DNA from: an uncultured Oribacterium sp.
GTDB lineage: Bacteria; Bacillota; Clostridia; Lachnospirales; Lachnospiraceae
NCBI GenBank assembly: GCA_902485915.1
Contig: CABTMH010000204.1
Location: 1 to 12,391, forward strand
Length of the DNA stretch: 12,391 bases
Reading direction: 5' to 3'
A program made the translations under genes and the position numbers. The notes below the pieces were generated by a model. The model did not search any database and had not been told where the DNA came from. It was given only the letters and a program-made list of their open reading frames with translations. Below, piece by piece: positions 1 through 5,642 of this stretch; positions within the stretch are counted from its first letter, which is position 1; every line of letters begins with the position of its first letter.

Positions 1-477
1 GAGATCTCCCGCCTGCTGAACGTAGCGCCATCTGATATCGTCGATGCACTGAAGACCTACATGGCAGACAGCTTCCGGAAGGACCGCCGCATCGCCGCAT
101 TGAACACCCGCTACTACGAGCTGAAGGCACAGTCCCTGCAGGAGATGACCGGTGTGCTCATCGACTTCGAGGAAGGCATGAACGCGGTCGAGGTACGGAA
201 GTGCTGTGACTACTTCATGAAGCACACGAAGGCCTCCGTCGTCGGCGTTTTCTGCCGGAAGGATGAGGGCGATTCGGACGGAGCAGCGTCTATAGAGGAC
301 ATCGCTTCCTACAGCTACGTCATCGGCTCCACAGACGTCGATGTGCGCGCGCAGGCGAAGGCCTTTAACGCCCTCGTCGACGGCCGCGGCGGCGGACAGA
401 AGGAGATGATCCAGGGCAGCCTCCAGGCGTCGGAAGAGACCATCCGCGATGCCATGAACCGCACGTTTCAGATATGA
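1..477 (+). CDS. DHHA1-domain protein, C-terminal part (probable AlaX-type alanyl-tRNA editing protein); 5' end outside window
   Basis: The frame is open from base 1 with no start before the window edge, so about 158 C-terminal residues are visible; the ATG at 61 is internal. Near the C-terminus the protein has the glycine-rich DHHA1 signature GRGGGQKEMIQGS, the equivalent of the GGxGGGRPxxAQGG element that ends alanyl-tRNA synthetases and their free-standing editing relatives. Upstream of it is a charged helical stretch (DSFRKDRRIAALNTRYYELK) of the kind that links the editing domain to DHHA1. In AlaX-type proteins the missing N-terminal part hydrolyses Ser-tRNA(Ala) or Gly-tRNA(Ala), and DHHA1 helps hold the tRNA. 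The divergence of the glycine motif from alaS and the absence of a further tail favour a stand-alone editing protein of about 400 residues over AlaRS itself. No obvious U-tract terminator follows. A DHH-family phosphoesterase is an alternative, because its catalytic part is off the window. Confidence 0.7.
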   Translation, partial: EISRLLNVAPSDIVDALKTYMADSFRKDRRIAALNTRYYELKAQSLQEMTGVLIDFEEGMNAVEVRKCCDYFMKHTKASVVGVFCRKDEGDSDGAASIEDIASYSYVIGSTDVDVRAQAKAFNALVDGRGGGQKEMIQGSLQASEETIRDAMNRTFQI

Positions 478-483
478 TGGAAG

Positions 484-611
484 CCGGTAGTGAGGACGTA
501 AGACCGTAAAGCATTTCGATGTCTGTCGACACGGTTGACTGCGTCATCGGTCCTCCGGTCCGCTACAGGCTTCCCGACATGGCTCCCTGCCGGATCAGTA
601 CACATCGAAAT
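484..611 (+). other. Intergenic stretch with nested and alternative stem-loops
   Basis: Between the DHHA1 gene and the ddh promoter the + strand can fold into stem P1 (492-497 with 550-555), P2 (517-521 with 545-549, adjacent to P1 on the right side) and P3 (525-530 with 534-539, three-base loop, one G-U). A perfect 10-base inverted repeat (513-522 with 602-611) overlaps P2 and would exclude it. No poly-U run follows, so this is not a standard intrinsic terminator. I do not recognise a known riboswitch class; the conserved lysine-riboswitch core is not apparent. It lies upstream of the ddh -10 element, so it could matter in ddh mRNA only if an upstream promoter reads through. Confidence 0.3.
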
Positions 612-646
612 TCCTTACAGTTCTATAACGCTTCTCAGGCAGCTGT

Positions 647-674
647 TTGCGCACGCAGACAGCTGTGTTATAAT
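647..674 (+). promoter_or_regulatory. Sigma-A-type promoter of ddh
   Basis: A perfect -10 TATAAT is at 669-674, with a weak -35 TTGCGC at 647-652 and a 16-base spacer. Start of transcription would be near 681, giving a leader of about 50 nt. The -35 is bracketed by two copies of CAGCTGT (640-646 and 660-666, 20 bases apart) and by the outer inverted pair TATAAC (624-629) and GTTATA (667-672), so an operator overlapping the promoter is plausible. Confidence 0.65.
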
Positions 675-732
675 ATTCGCGTCTTATAGAAAGACGGATA
701 GACGATGGTTACAGCACATAAGGAGATAAAAT

Positions 733-1713
733 ATGATTCGAATTGGCTTACTTGGTTATGGAAACCTGTCCCGCGGCATCGAGGCTGCCATCAAGCGGAA
801 CCCGGATGAGGAGCTCGTAGCGGTATTTACACGTCGCGATCCGGCGAGTGTAAAGATTCATACCGATGGCGTAAAGGTCGATTCCATCGATCATATCCTC
901 GCATATAAGGATGAGATCGATGTACTCATGATCTGCGGTGGCTCGGCGACAGATCTCCCGACCCAGACGCCGGCATATGCACAGTACTTTAACGTCATCG
1001 ACAGCTTCGATACCCATGCGAAGATTCCGGAGCATTTCGCCGCCGTCGATGCAGCCGCGAAGAAGGCCGGGAAGCTCGCGATGATTTCCTGTGGCTGGGA
1101 TCCGGGCATGTTCTCCCTGGCCCGTATCTACGCGGAGTCGGTACTGCCGGATGGAAAGCACTATACCTTCTGGGGCAAGGGTGTTTCCCAGGGCCACAGT
1201 GATGCGGCACGTCGCGTAGAGGGGGTCAAGGATGCCCGCTCCTATACGCTTCCGGTCGAGAGCGCGATGGACGCCGTACGCAGTGGCAGCCAGCCGAGCT
1301 TTACGGCACGTGAGATGCATACGAGAGAGGTGTTCGTCGTGCTCGAGGAGGGCGCGGATGCAGCGAAGGTGGAGCAGGAGATCAAGTCCATGCCGAACTA
1401 CTATGCGGATTATGATGTGACGATCCACTTCATTTCCGAGGAGGAGATGCAGCGGGAGCATGCCGCACTTCCTCACGGTGGCTTCGTGATGCGTTCCGGT
1501 GTAACCGGGGATGGAGATCACCATGAGCTGATCGAGTACAGCCTGAAGCTGGATTCGAATCCAGAGTTTACGGGCTCGGTACTCGCTGCATATGCGAGAG
1601 CTGTGAACCGCATGGCCACGAAGGGCGAGACGGGCTGCATCAGCGTGTTCGATGTCGCACCGAAGTACCTGAATCCGAAGTCCGAGGAGGAGCAGCGCCA
1701 TACGCTCCTGTAA
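733..1713 (+). CDS. ddh: meso-diaminopimelate D-dehydrogenase
   Basis: This NADPH-dependent cytoplasmic enzyme (EC 1.4.1.16) reductively aminates L-2-amino-6-oxopimelate (from tetrahydrodipicolinate) to meso-diaminopimelate in one step, bypassing the succinylase and acetylase branches of lysine and peptidoglycan precursor synthesis. The 326-residue product matches the family length. It begins with a Rossmann dinucleotide motif (G8-Y-G-N-L-S-R-G15). Further family motifs are GSATD (70-74), CGWDPGMF (120-127), FWGKGVSQGHSD (147-158) and LPHGG (246-250). By alignment from memory, D93 and D123 correspond to substrate-contacting Asp90 and Asp120 of the Corynebacterium glutamicum enzyme. The start is fixed by AGGAG at 721-725, seven bases before the ATG. 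It has its own promoter, and the next gene follows 17 bases after its stop, so the two are probably cotranscribed. The family call is firm; I see no missing key residue. Confidence 0.95.
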   Translation: MIRIGLLGYGNLSRGIEAAIKRNPDEELVAVFTRRDPASVKIHTDGVKVDSIDHILAYKDEIDVLMICGGSATDLPTQTPAYAQYFNVIDSFDTHAKIPEHFAAVDAAAKKAGKLAMISCGWDPGMFSLARIYAESVLPDGKHYTFWGKGVSQGHSDAARRVEGVKDARSYTLPVESAMDAVRSGSQPSFTAREMHTREVFVVLEEGADAAKVEQEIKSMPNYYADYDVTIHFISEEEMQREHAALPHGGFVMRSGVTGDGDHHELIEYSLKLDSNPEFTGSVLAAYARAVNRMATKGETGCISVFDVAPKYLNPKSEEEQRHTLL

Positions 1714-1730
1714 GCGCGATGAGGTATAGG

Positions 1731-2513
1731 ATGAGAAGATTTAAAAAGCTGCTGGCCGCTGCCATGATCGCCACGGTCGCAGCCATGACATCCACGGTGC
1801 CTGCATTGGCCCAGGAAATGTGGATGACGACAGAGGATGGCGCGAGTCGCTTCGTCACCTGCGATGAAAACGGCACCGCGCGTGCGTACCAGGGCTGGCA
1901 CCAGGATCCGAACAGCGGGAACTGGTATTATTTCGAAGATGGCGTACTCGCCACGGGCTGGATCATCGACGATGGGAAGTTTTACTATCTCGACTCGTCG
2001 ACGGGCGCGATGGCGGTGAATCGGATGGTGGGTAACTTCTATGTCGGCGAGGATGGTGCCGCGATGAGCGACACGACGACCCCGGACGGCGTAAAGCTCG
2101 CCTACAACGGCTCGCGTATGAACGGGAAGTATCCGGTGGAGGAGCTGAACGAGAAGACCTATATCTATCGGGAGCTTCTCCGGGAGAATCCGAATCTGAT
2201 CGCGGAATTCTCGGATCGTACGAGCGGCACAGGTCATCAGATCCTGCGGGAGACCGCACGGGGCTTTACCTGGGTCATCTACGCGACGATGAAGCTGTAT
2301 GAGCCGACCGAGGACGGACAGAAGGGTGAGCGTGTATTCGAGGGCGATGGTGCCTTCCGTTTCGATGCGCTGATCGAGCGCAGGGAGAGTGATGGCAGCA
2401 TCCGCTATATCCGACCGTTCGGACTGATACAGGAGGACCGCCAGCAGTGGACGGCGGCTCACATCCAGATCGATCCGGCGGGCTTCATCAGCTACGCATC
2501 GGATGAGGGCTGA
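1731..2513 (+). CDS. Secreted protein with choline-binding-type (GW) repeats
   Basis: The product starts with a clear signal peptide: basic MRRFKK, a hydrophobic core to about residue 24, and a probable cleavage site after ALA (residue 27). Residues 55-75 and 76-96 are two GW-type cell-wall-binding repeats (GW...GNWYYFEDGVLAT, then GWIIDDGKFYYLDSSTGAM). A degenerate third unit (97-113, NFYVGEDGAAM) follows. This aromatic/glycine pattern is known from choline-binding and clostridial toxin or autolysin repeat modules that attach proteins to cell-surface polymers. Residues 114-260 are a charged unique domain that I do not recognise; no catalytic motif is evident. I chose ATG 1731 because GAGG lies six bases upstream; an in-frame ATG at 1719 has no good Shine-Dalgarno sequence. 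It sits 17 bases after ddh and probably shares its transcript. The repeats suggest a cell-envelope role; the specific function is unknown. Confidence 0.8.
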   Translation: MRRFKKLLAAAMIATVAAMTSTVPALAQEMWMTTEDGASRFVTCDENGTARAYQGWHQDPNSGNWYYFEDGVLATGWIIDDGKFYYLDSSTGAMAVNRMVGNFYVGEDGAAMSDTTTPDGVKLAYNGSRMNGKYPVEELNEKTYIYRELLRENPNLIAEFSDRTSGTGHQILRETARGFTWVIYATMKLYEPTEDGQKGERVFEGDGAFRFDALIERRESDGSIRYIRPFGLIQEDRQQWTAAHIQIDPAGFISYASDEG

Positions 2514-2565
2514 GGCAGGGTCAGCGCCCGGTCATCGCGATCTGCAGTGTGAGCTGCTGACAGAC

Positions 2566-2650
2566 CAGGCATCCCCGGATCCTGGCGTCTCGTTATCTGG
2601 CTGCTTCTGTTTCAAATGGGAACATGCAGGCATCCCGGATCATAGTGTCT
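2566..2650 (+). repeat. Pair of about 25-base direct repeats, 60 bases apart, upstream of the LysR gene
   Basis: Copy 1 (2566-2590) and copy 2 (2627-2650) share CAGGCAT, CCCGGATC and GTCT in the same order. CCCGGAT (2574-2580 and 2634-2640) and GTCT (2587-2590 and 2647-2650) are exactly 60 bases apart; one extra C in copy 1 shifts the left part by one. The same CAGGCAT...GTCT layout recurs upstream of the EIIB-like gene at 3672-3700. The location just upstream of a LysR-type gene suggests regulator-binding sites. Confidence 0.5.
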
Positions 2651-2679
2651 GGTCAGGGCTTCGTAGTAAACAACATCAC

Positions 2680-2700
2680 GGCGCTGCCATCGGCAGCGCT
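2680..2700 (+). terminator. GC-rich hairpin upstream of the LysR gene (terminator or attenuator)
   Basis: GCGCTGCC (2681-2688) and GGCAGCGC (2692-2699) form a perfect eight-pair stem with a three-base loop, extended by a G-U pair. The sequence after it (ATTCTGTC) is only weakly T-rich, so termination of the ddh transcript would be inefficient. It lies 28 bases before the LysR start, so it may instead be part of that gene's leader. Confidence 0.4.
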
Positions 2701-2728
2701 ATTCTGTCATCTGGGAGAGGGGACATAC

Positions 2729-3637
2729 ATGACATTACAGCAGCTTAGACAGGTGATCGCCGTCGCGGACAGCGGCTCCATGAACGAGGCCGCGAAGCGT
2801 CTCTATATCACACAGCCATCCCTTTCGGCGGCCATCAAGGAGCTGGAAAAGGAGATCGGGATCGAGATCTTTCTCCGTTCGAACCGGGGCATCGTGACCA
2901 CGGCCGACGGCGAAGAGTTTCTGGGCTATGCACGGCAGATCGTCGAGCAGTATCAGCTGATGGAAGACAAGTATGTCAATGTCGGCACCCGGAAGAAGAA
3001 ATTCTCCGTCTCCATGCAGCACTATACCTTCGCGGTCGAGGCCTTCATTCACCTCGCACGTGAGTATGGCATGGATACCTACGAGTTCGCGGTCAAGGAA
3101 ACGAAGACCATGGAAATCATCAATGACGTACGAAACCAGACCTCGGAGATCGGCGTGATCTATATGAATGATTTCAACAGTAAGGTCATCGGAAAAATCC
3201 TGCGGGAGGATTCTCTCGAGTTCATCCCACTGTTTGACTGTAACATCTATGTGTTCATGAGTAAGGGAAATCCACTGGCCGGGAAGGACATCATCCGCAT
3301 GGAGGAGCTCGCGGATTATCCGTGCCTCAGCTTCGATCAGGGCGAGCGGAACTCCTTCTACTTTTCGGAGGAGGTGCTGAGCACCTATGATTATAAGCGG
3401 ATCATCAAGTGCGATGACCGCGCGACCTTCCTGAATCTGATGGTCGGGCTGAATGGCTATACGCTCTGCTCCGGCATCATCTGCCAGGAGCTGAACGGCG
3501 ATGAGTATACGGCGGTCCGCCTCGATACGGAGGAGATCATGACCATCGGCTACATCAAGAAAAAGAAGATTCCGCTGTCCGGTATCGGCGCACGTTACGT
3601 GGCGGAGCTTCAGAAATATAAGGCGCAGGCACTGTAG
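2729..3637 (+). CDS. LysR-family transcriptional regulator
   Basis: The 302-residue product has normal LysR length. Residues 1-60 are the winged helix-turn-helix, with the family-typical order QLRQVIAVADSGSMNEAAKRL, then ITQPSLSAAIKELE as the recognition region, and IFLRSNRGIVTT as the wing. Residues about 90-295 are the periplasmic-binding-protein-like co-inducer domain; I cannot name the ligand. The start at 2729 is set by GGGAGAGGGG at 2713-2722 and by alignment to the family. The frame is open further upstream to 2624, but that extra stretch covers the repeats and hairpin and has no homology I recognise. LysR regulators often control adjacent genes and themselves. Related paired repeats precede both this gene and the EIIB-like/MATE unit 180 bases downstream on the same strand, which makes them candidate targets (inference). 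Confidence 0.93.
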   Translation: MTLQQLRQVIAVADSGSMNEAAKRLYITQPSLSAAIKELEKEIGIEIFLRSNRGIVTTADGEEFLGYARQIVEQYQLMEDKYVNVGTRKKKFSVSMQHYTFAVEAFIHLAREYGMDTYEFAVKETKTMEIINDVRNQTSEIGVIYMNDFNSKVIGKILREDSLEFIPLFDCNIYVFMSKGNPLAGKDIIRMEELADYPCLSFDQGERNSFYFSEEVLSTYDYKRIIKCDDRATFLNLMVGLNGYTLCSGIICQELNGDEYTAVRLDTEEIMTIGYIKKKKIPLSGIGARYVAELQKYKAQAL

Positions 3638-3690
3638 TCTGCAGGAGTTTTACATACACACCCATAAAGCACAGGCATGTTCGACTGCAG

Positions 3691-3778
3691 GTCTCGTATA
3701 TGCAGCAGGTGCGGCTCGATTACGTGGTCGCTCCAGGTGAACGACACGGCGTCTCGTATATGCAGCAGGTGCAGCTCG
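3691..3778 (+). repeat. Near-perfect 28-base direct repeat with 60-base period upstream of the EIIB-like/MATE unit
   Basis: Bases 3691-3718 and 3751-3778 are identical at 27 of 28 positions (one G/A difference) and exactly 60 bases apart; each begins GTCTCGTATATGCAGCAGG. Each is preceded by CAGG (CAGGCAT at 3672-3678, CAGGTG at 3734-3739) and GAC, echoing the repeat pair upstream of the LysR gene. The second copy ends 39 bases before the EIIB-like start codon. The sequence between the copies is not clearly repeated, so a simple tandem duplication would have had to decay outside the motif. Candidate regulator-binding sites. Confidence 0.75.
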
Positions 3779-3817
3779 GTGTGGCATGCCGGCACCCTGG
3801 GTGCAGAAAGGAATACT

Positions 3818-4228
3818 ATGTTGGATACGCAGGTCATCATCATGGCAGTGGTCGCACTCGTGCTGCTGCTTGCCGTGGTGCTGTACATCGTACAGAGAAA
3901 TCAGAAGCGGAAAAATGCAGATAAGCTTTCGATGAAGCTCCGGGAGGACGAGAAGCTTCATATCACACTCGATGATAAATCCGATGCGGCGGAGGTCGCC
4001 CGGATCATCCTGGAAGGCCTCGGTGGCCGCGAGAACGTCAGCGAGGTACAGCATGACGGTGCACGGCTCAAGGTGGCGATCCGGCAGTACGATGCCGTCG
4101 ATGAGAAGAAGATCCGCTCTGCCCAGGTGGGTGGCGTGCTTCGCCCAGGTAAAAACGCTGTACAGATCATCATCGGCCCTTCGGTCGAACCAGTGGAGAA
4201 CGAGCTTCATAAGCTGCTTGGTACGTGA
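3818..4228 (+). CDS. Membrane-anchored PTS EIIB-like protein lacking the phosphorylatable cysteine
   Basis: The 136-residue product has one N-terminal membrane helix (about residues 6-25), a basic stop-transfer patch (QRNQKRKNADK), a short linker and a domain of about 75 residues (57-134). That domain resembles the EIIB domain of glucose/sucrose-type PTS permeases: ARIILEGLGGRENVSEV, then ARLKVAIRQYDAVDEKKIRSAQVGGVLRPGKNAVQIIIGP. In active EIIB the loop reads VDNCxTRL and the Cys carries the phosphate. Here it reads VQHDGARL, with Asp80 at that position, and the whole protein has no Cys. It therefore cannot pass phosphate by the normal route and is more likely a binding or regulatory module. 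The start is set by AGAAAGGA at 3805-3812; the frame is open upstream to 3677 through the repeat region, without support. The stop is one base before the MATE start codon, indicating translational coupling. Confidence 0.8.
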   Translation: MLDTQVIIMAVVALVLLLAVVLYIVQRNQKRKNADKLSMKLREDEKLHITLDDKSDAAEVARIILEGLGGRENVSEVQHDGARLKVAIRQYDAVDEKKIRSAQVGGVLRPGKNAVQIIIGPSVEPVENELHKLLGT

Positions 4229-4229
4229 T

Positions 4230-5585
4230 ATGAGTAAGAAATATGAGATGGACATGACGACCGGCGTGATCATGCCGAAGATCATCACCTTTGCACTGCC
4301 GCTGATGGCGGCGTCGGTGCTTCAGCTTCTGTTTAATGCAGCCGACATCGTGGTCGTCGGCCGTTTCGTGGGCCCGCAGGCGATGGCCGCCGTCGGATCG
4401 ACTTCATCGCTGGTGAACCTCATCATCCAGCTCTTCGTCGGCTTCTCCATCGGTGTCAACGTCTGCGTCGGAAAGTATTATGCGGCGAAGCGTCAGGAGG
4501 AAACGTCCGATACCATCCACACGGCGATCCTGGTGTCGCTGATTTTCGGTGTAATCCTCTGCGTCGCCGGCCTGTTTCTGGCACGACCGATGCTGGAGAT
4601 GATGGGCTCGCCATCGGATGTCATCGAAGACTCGGTGCTTTATCTTCGCATCTACTTCCTCGGCATGCCACTGATCATGCTGTATGATTTCGCGGCGGCG
4701 ATTTTGCGTGCCGTCGGCGATACGAAGCGCCCGCTGTATTTTCAGATGATTGCCGGGCTGATCAACGTCGTTCTGAACCTGTTCTTCGTCCTCGTGGTGG
4801 GCATCGGTGTGGCTGGTGTTGCGATCGCGACGACGATTTCACAGGGCTTTTCCGGCATCGTCCTGCTCATCACACTGATGCGGGAGAAGGGGGCGCTGCA
4901 CCTCGACCTTCGGAAGCTTCATATCAACTGGAAGCTTCTTCGCTCCATCATGGAAATCGGTCTGCCGGCGGGTCTCCAGAGCACCGTGTTCAGTCTGTCC
5001 AATGTCGTCATCCAGAGCTCCATCAACTCCTTCGGATCGCTTGCGATGGCGGGCGCTACGGCATCACAGAATATCGAATCGTTCGTATATGCCTCGATGA
5101 ACTCGATCTATCAGACGAATCTTTCGTTTACCGCACAGAATCTGGGGGCCCGGAAGTACAGTCGTATCAACCGTATCCTGAAGGACTGCTTGATCACCGT
5201 CATCCTCATCGGCCTCGTCATGGGCATCGGTGCGGTGATGCTGGATCCGTGGCTGCTGCGCTTCTTTACGACGGATGCGGAAGTCGTCCGTTATGGACAG
5301 GAGCGACTGCTGGTGGTCTGCGGACCATACTTCCTCTGCGGTATCATGGACGTCATGGTGGGCTCGCTCCGCGGACTCGGCTACTCGGTGATCCCGATGT
5401 TTGTGAGCCTGATCGGTGCCTGCGGACTGCGGATCATCTTTATCCTGACCCTGTTCCGGCTCCCGTACTTCCACTCTCTGAACTGGCTGTACATGAGCTA
5501 TCCGATCACCTGGACCATCACCTTCACCGCGCACTTCATCACCTTCCTCCGCATCCGGCGGAAGTTCCCGAAAGAGGATGTGTGA
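4230..5585 (+). CDS. MATE-family multidrug/toxin efflux transporter
   Basis: The 451-residue polytopic membrane protein has the two-fold repeated architecture of MATE exporters, which use Na+ or H+ gradients to expel cationic or organic compounds. The first half begins MTTGVIMPKIITFALPLMAASVL and contains LFNAADIVVVGRFVG. The hallmark ILRAVGDTKRP loop (158-168) and GIGVAGVAIATTIS (191-204) follow. The second half starts near residue 240 (IGLPAGLQSTVF) and contains SFTAQNLGARKYSRINR (299-315) and VGSLRGLGYS. I count about twelve hydrophobic segments. The start at 4230 lies one base after the EIIB-like stop and has no Shine-Dalgarno sequence, so translation is probably coupled. The frame runs upstream to 3972 but overlaps the EIIB-like gene there. 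It ends at a strong bidirectional terminator. The substrate cannot be predicted; control by the upstream LysR protein is likely but inferred. Confidence 0.92.
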   Translation: MSKKYEMDMTTGVIMPKIITFALPLMAASVLQLLFNAADIVVVGRFVGPQAMAAVGSTSSLVNLIIQLFVGFSIGVNVCVGKYYAAKRQEETSDTIHTAILVSLIFGVILCVAGLFLARPMLEMMGSPSDVIEDSVLYLRIYFLGMPLIMLYDFAAAILRAVGDTKRPLYFQMIAGLINVVLNLFFVLVVGIGVAGVAIATTISQGFSGIVLLITLMREKGALHLDLRKLHINWKLLRSIMEIGLPAGLQSTVFSLSNVVIQSSINSFGSLAMAGATASQNIESFVYASMNSIYQTNLSFTAQNLGARKYSRINRILKDCLITVILIGLVMGIGAVMLDPWLLRFFTTDAEVVRYGQERLLVVCGPYFLCGIMDVMVGSLRGLGYSVIPMFVSLIGACGLRIIFILTLFRLPYFHSLNWLYMSYPITWTITFTAHFITFLRIRRKFPKEDV

Positions 5586-5592
5586 ATATAAA

Positions 5593-5634
5593 AACCGCCG
5601 GAGGGCAGCCTCCAGAGGCTGTCTTCCGGCGGTT
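5593..5634. terminator. Bidirectional intrinsic terminator between convergent MATE genes
   Basis: A 19-pair stem (5593-5611 with 5616-5634, two G-U pairs, four-base loop) starts eight bases after the plus-strand MATE stop codon and ends eight bases before the minus-strand MATE stop. An A-run on its left (5590-5594) gives a U-run for minus-strand transcripts, and TTCATTTA on its right serves plus-strand transcripts. It serves both genes. Confidence 0.92.
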
Positions 5635-5642
5635 CATTTATC

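Noticed and set aside
566..590. CAGGCTTCCCGACATGG as a fifth copy of the CAGGCAT...GTCT motif
   Set aside because: It matches the left part only, lacks GTCT and has no 60-base partner; kept out of the motif set.
478..732. Lysine riboswitch or T-box upstream of ddh
   Set aside because: The conserved cores of those elements are not visible, and the clear promoter at 647-674 starts transcription downstream of most of the region.
748..1701. Long minus-strand open frame (317 codons) opposite ddh
   Set aside because: It is an antisense shadow of a strongly supported gene, created by codon bias; its translation is rich in Arg/His/Ile/Leu with no domain and no credible ribosome binding site.
1518..2462. 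Long minus-strand open frame (314 codons) across the ddh end and the GW-repeat gene
   Set aside because: It overlaps two supported plus-strand genes and has no recognisable protein features.
2503..2748. 81-codon plus-strand frame after the GW-repeat gene
   Set aside because: It overlaps the end of that gene and the start of the LysR gene, covers the repeat pair and hairpin, and has no ribosome binding site or domain.
3677..3924. Possible leader peptides through the 28-base repeats (the 60-base period keeps frame)
   Set aside because: No Shine-Dalgarno sequence precedes the ATGs and the encoded sequence is not convincing; the period being a multiple of three is not enough.
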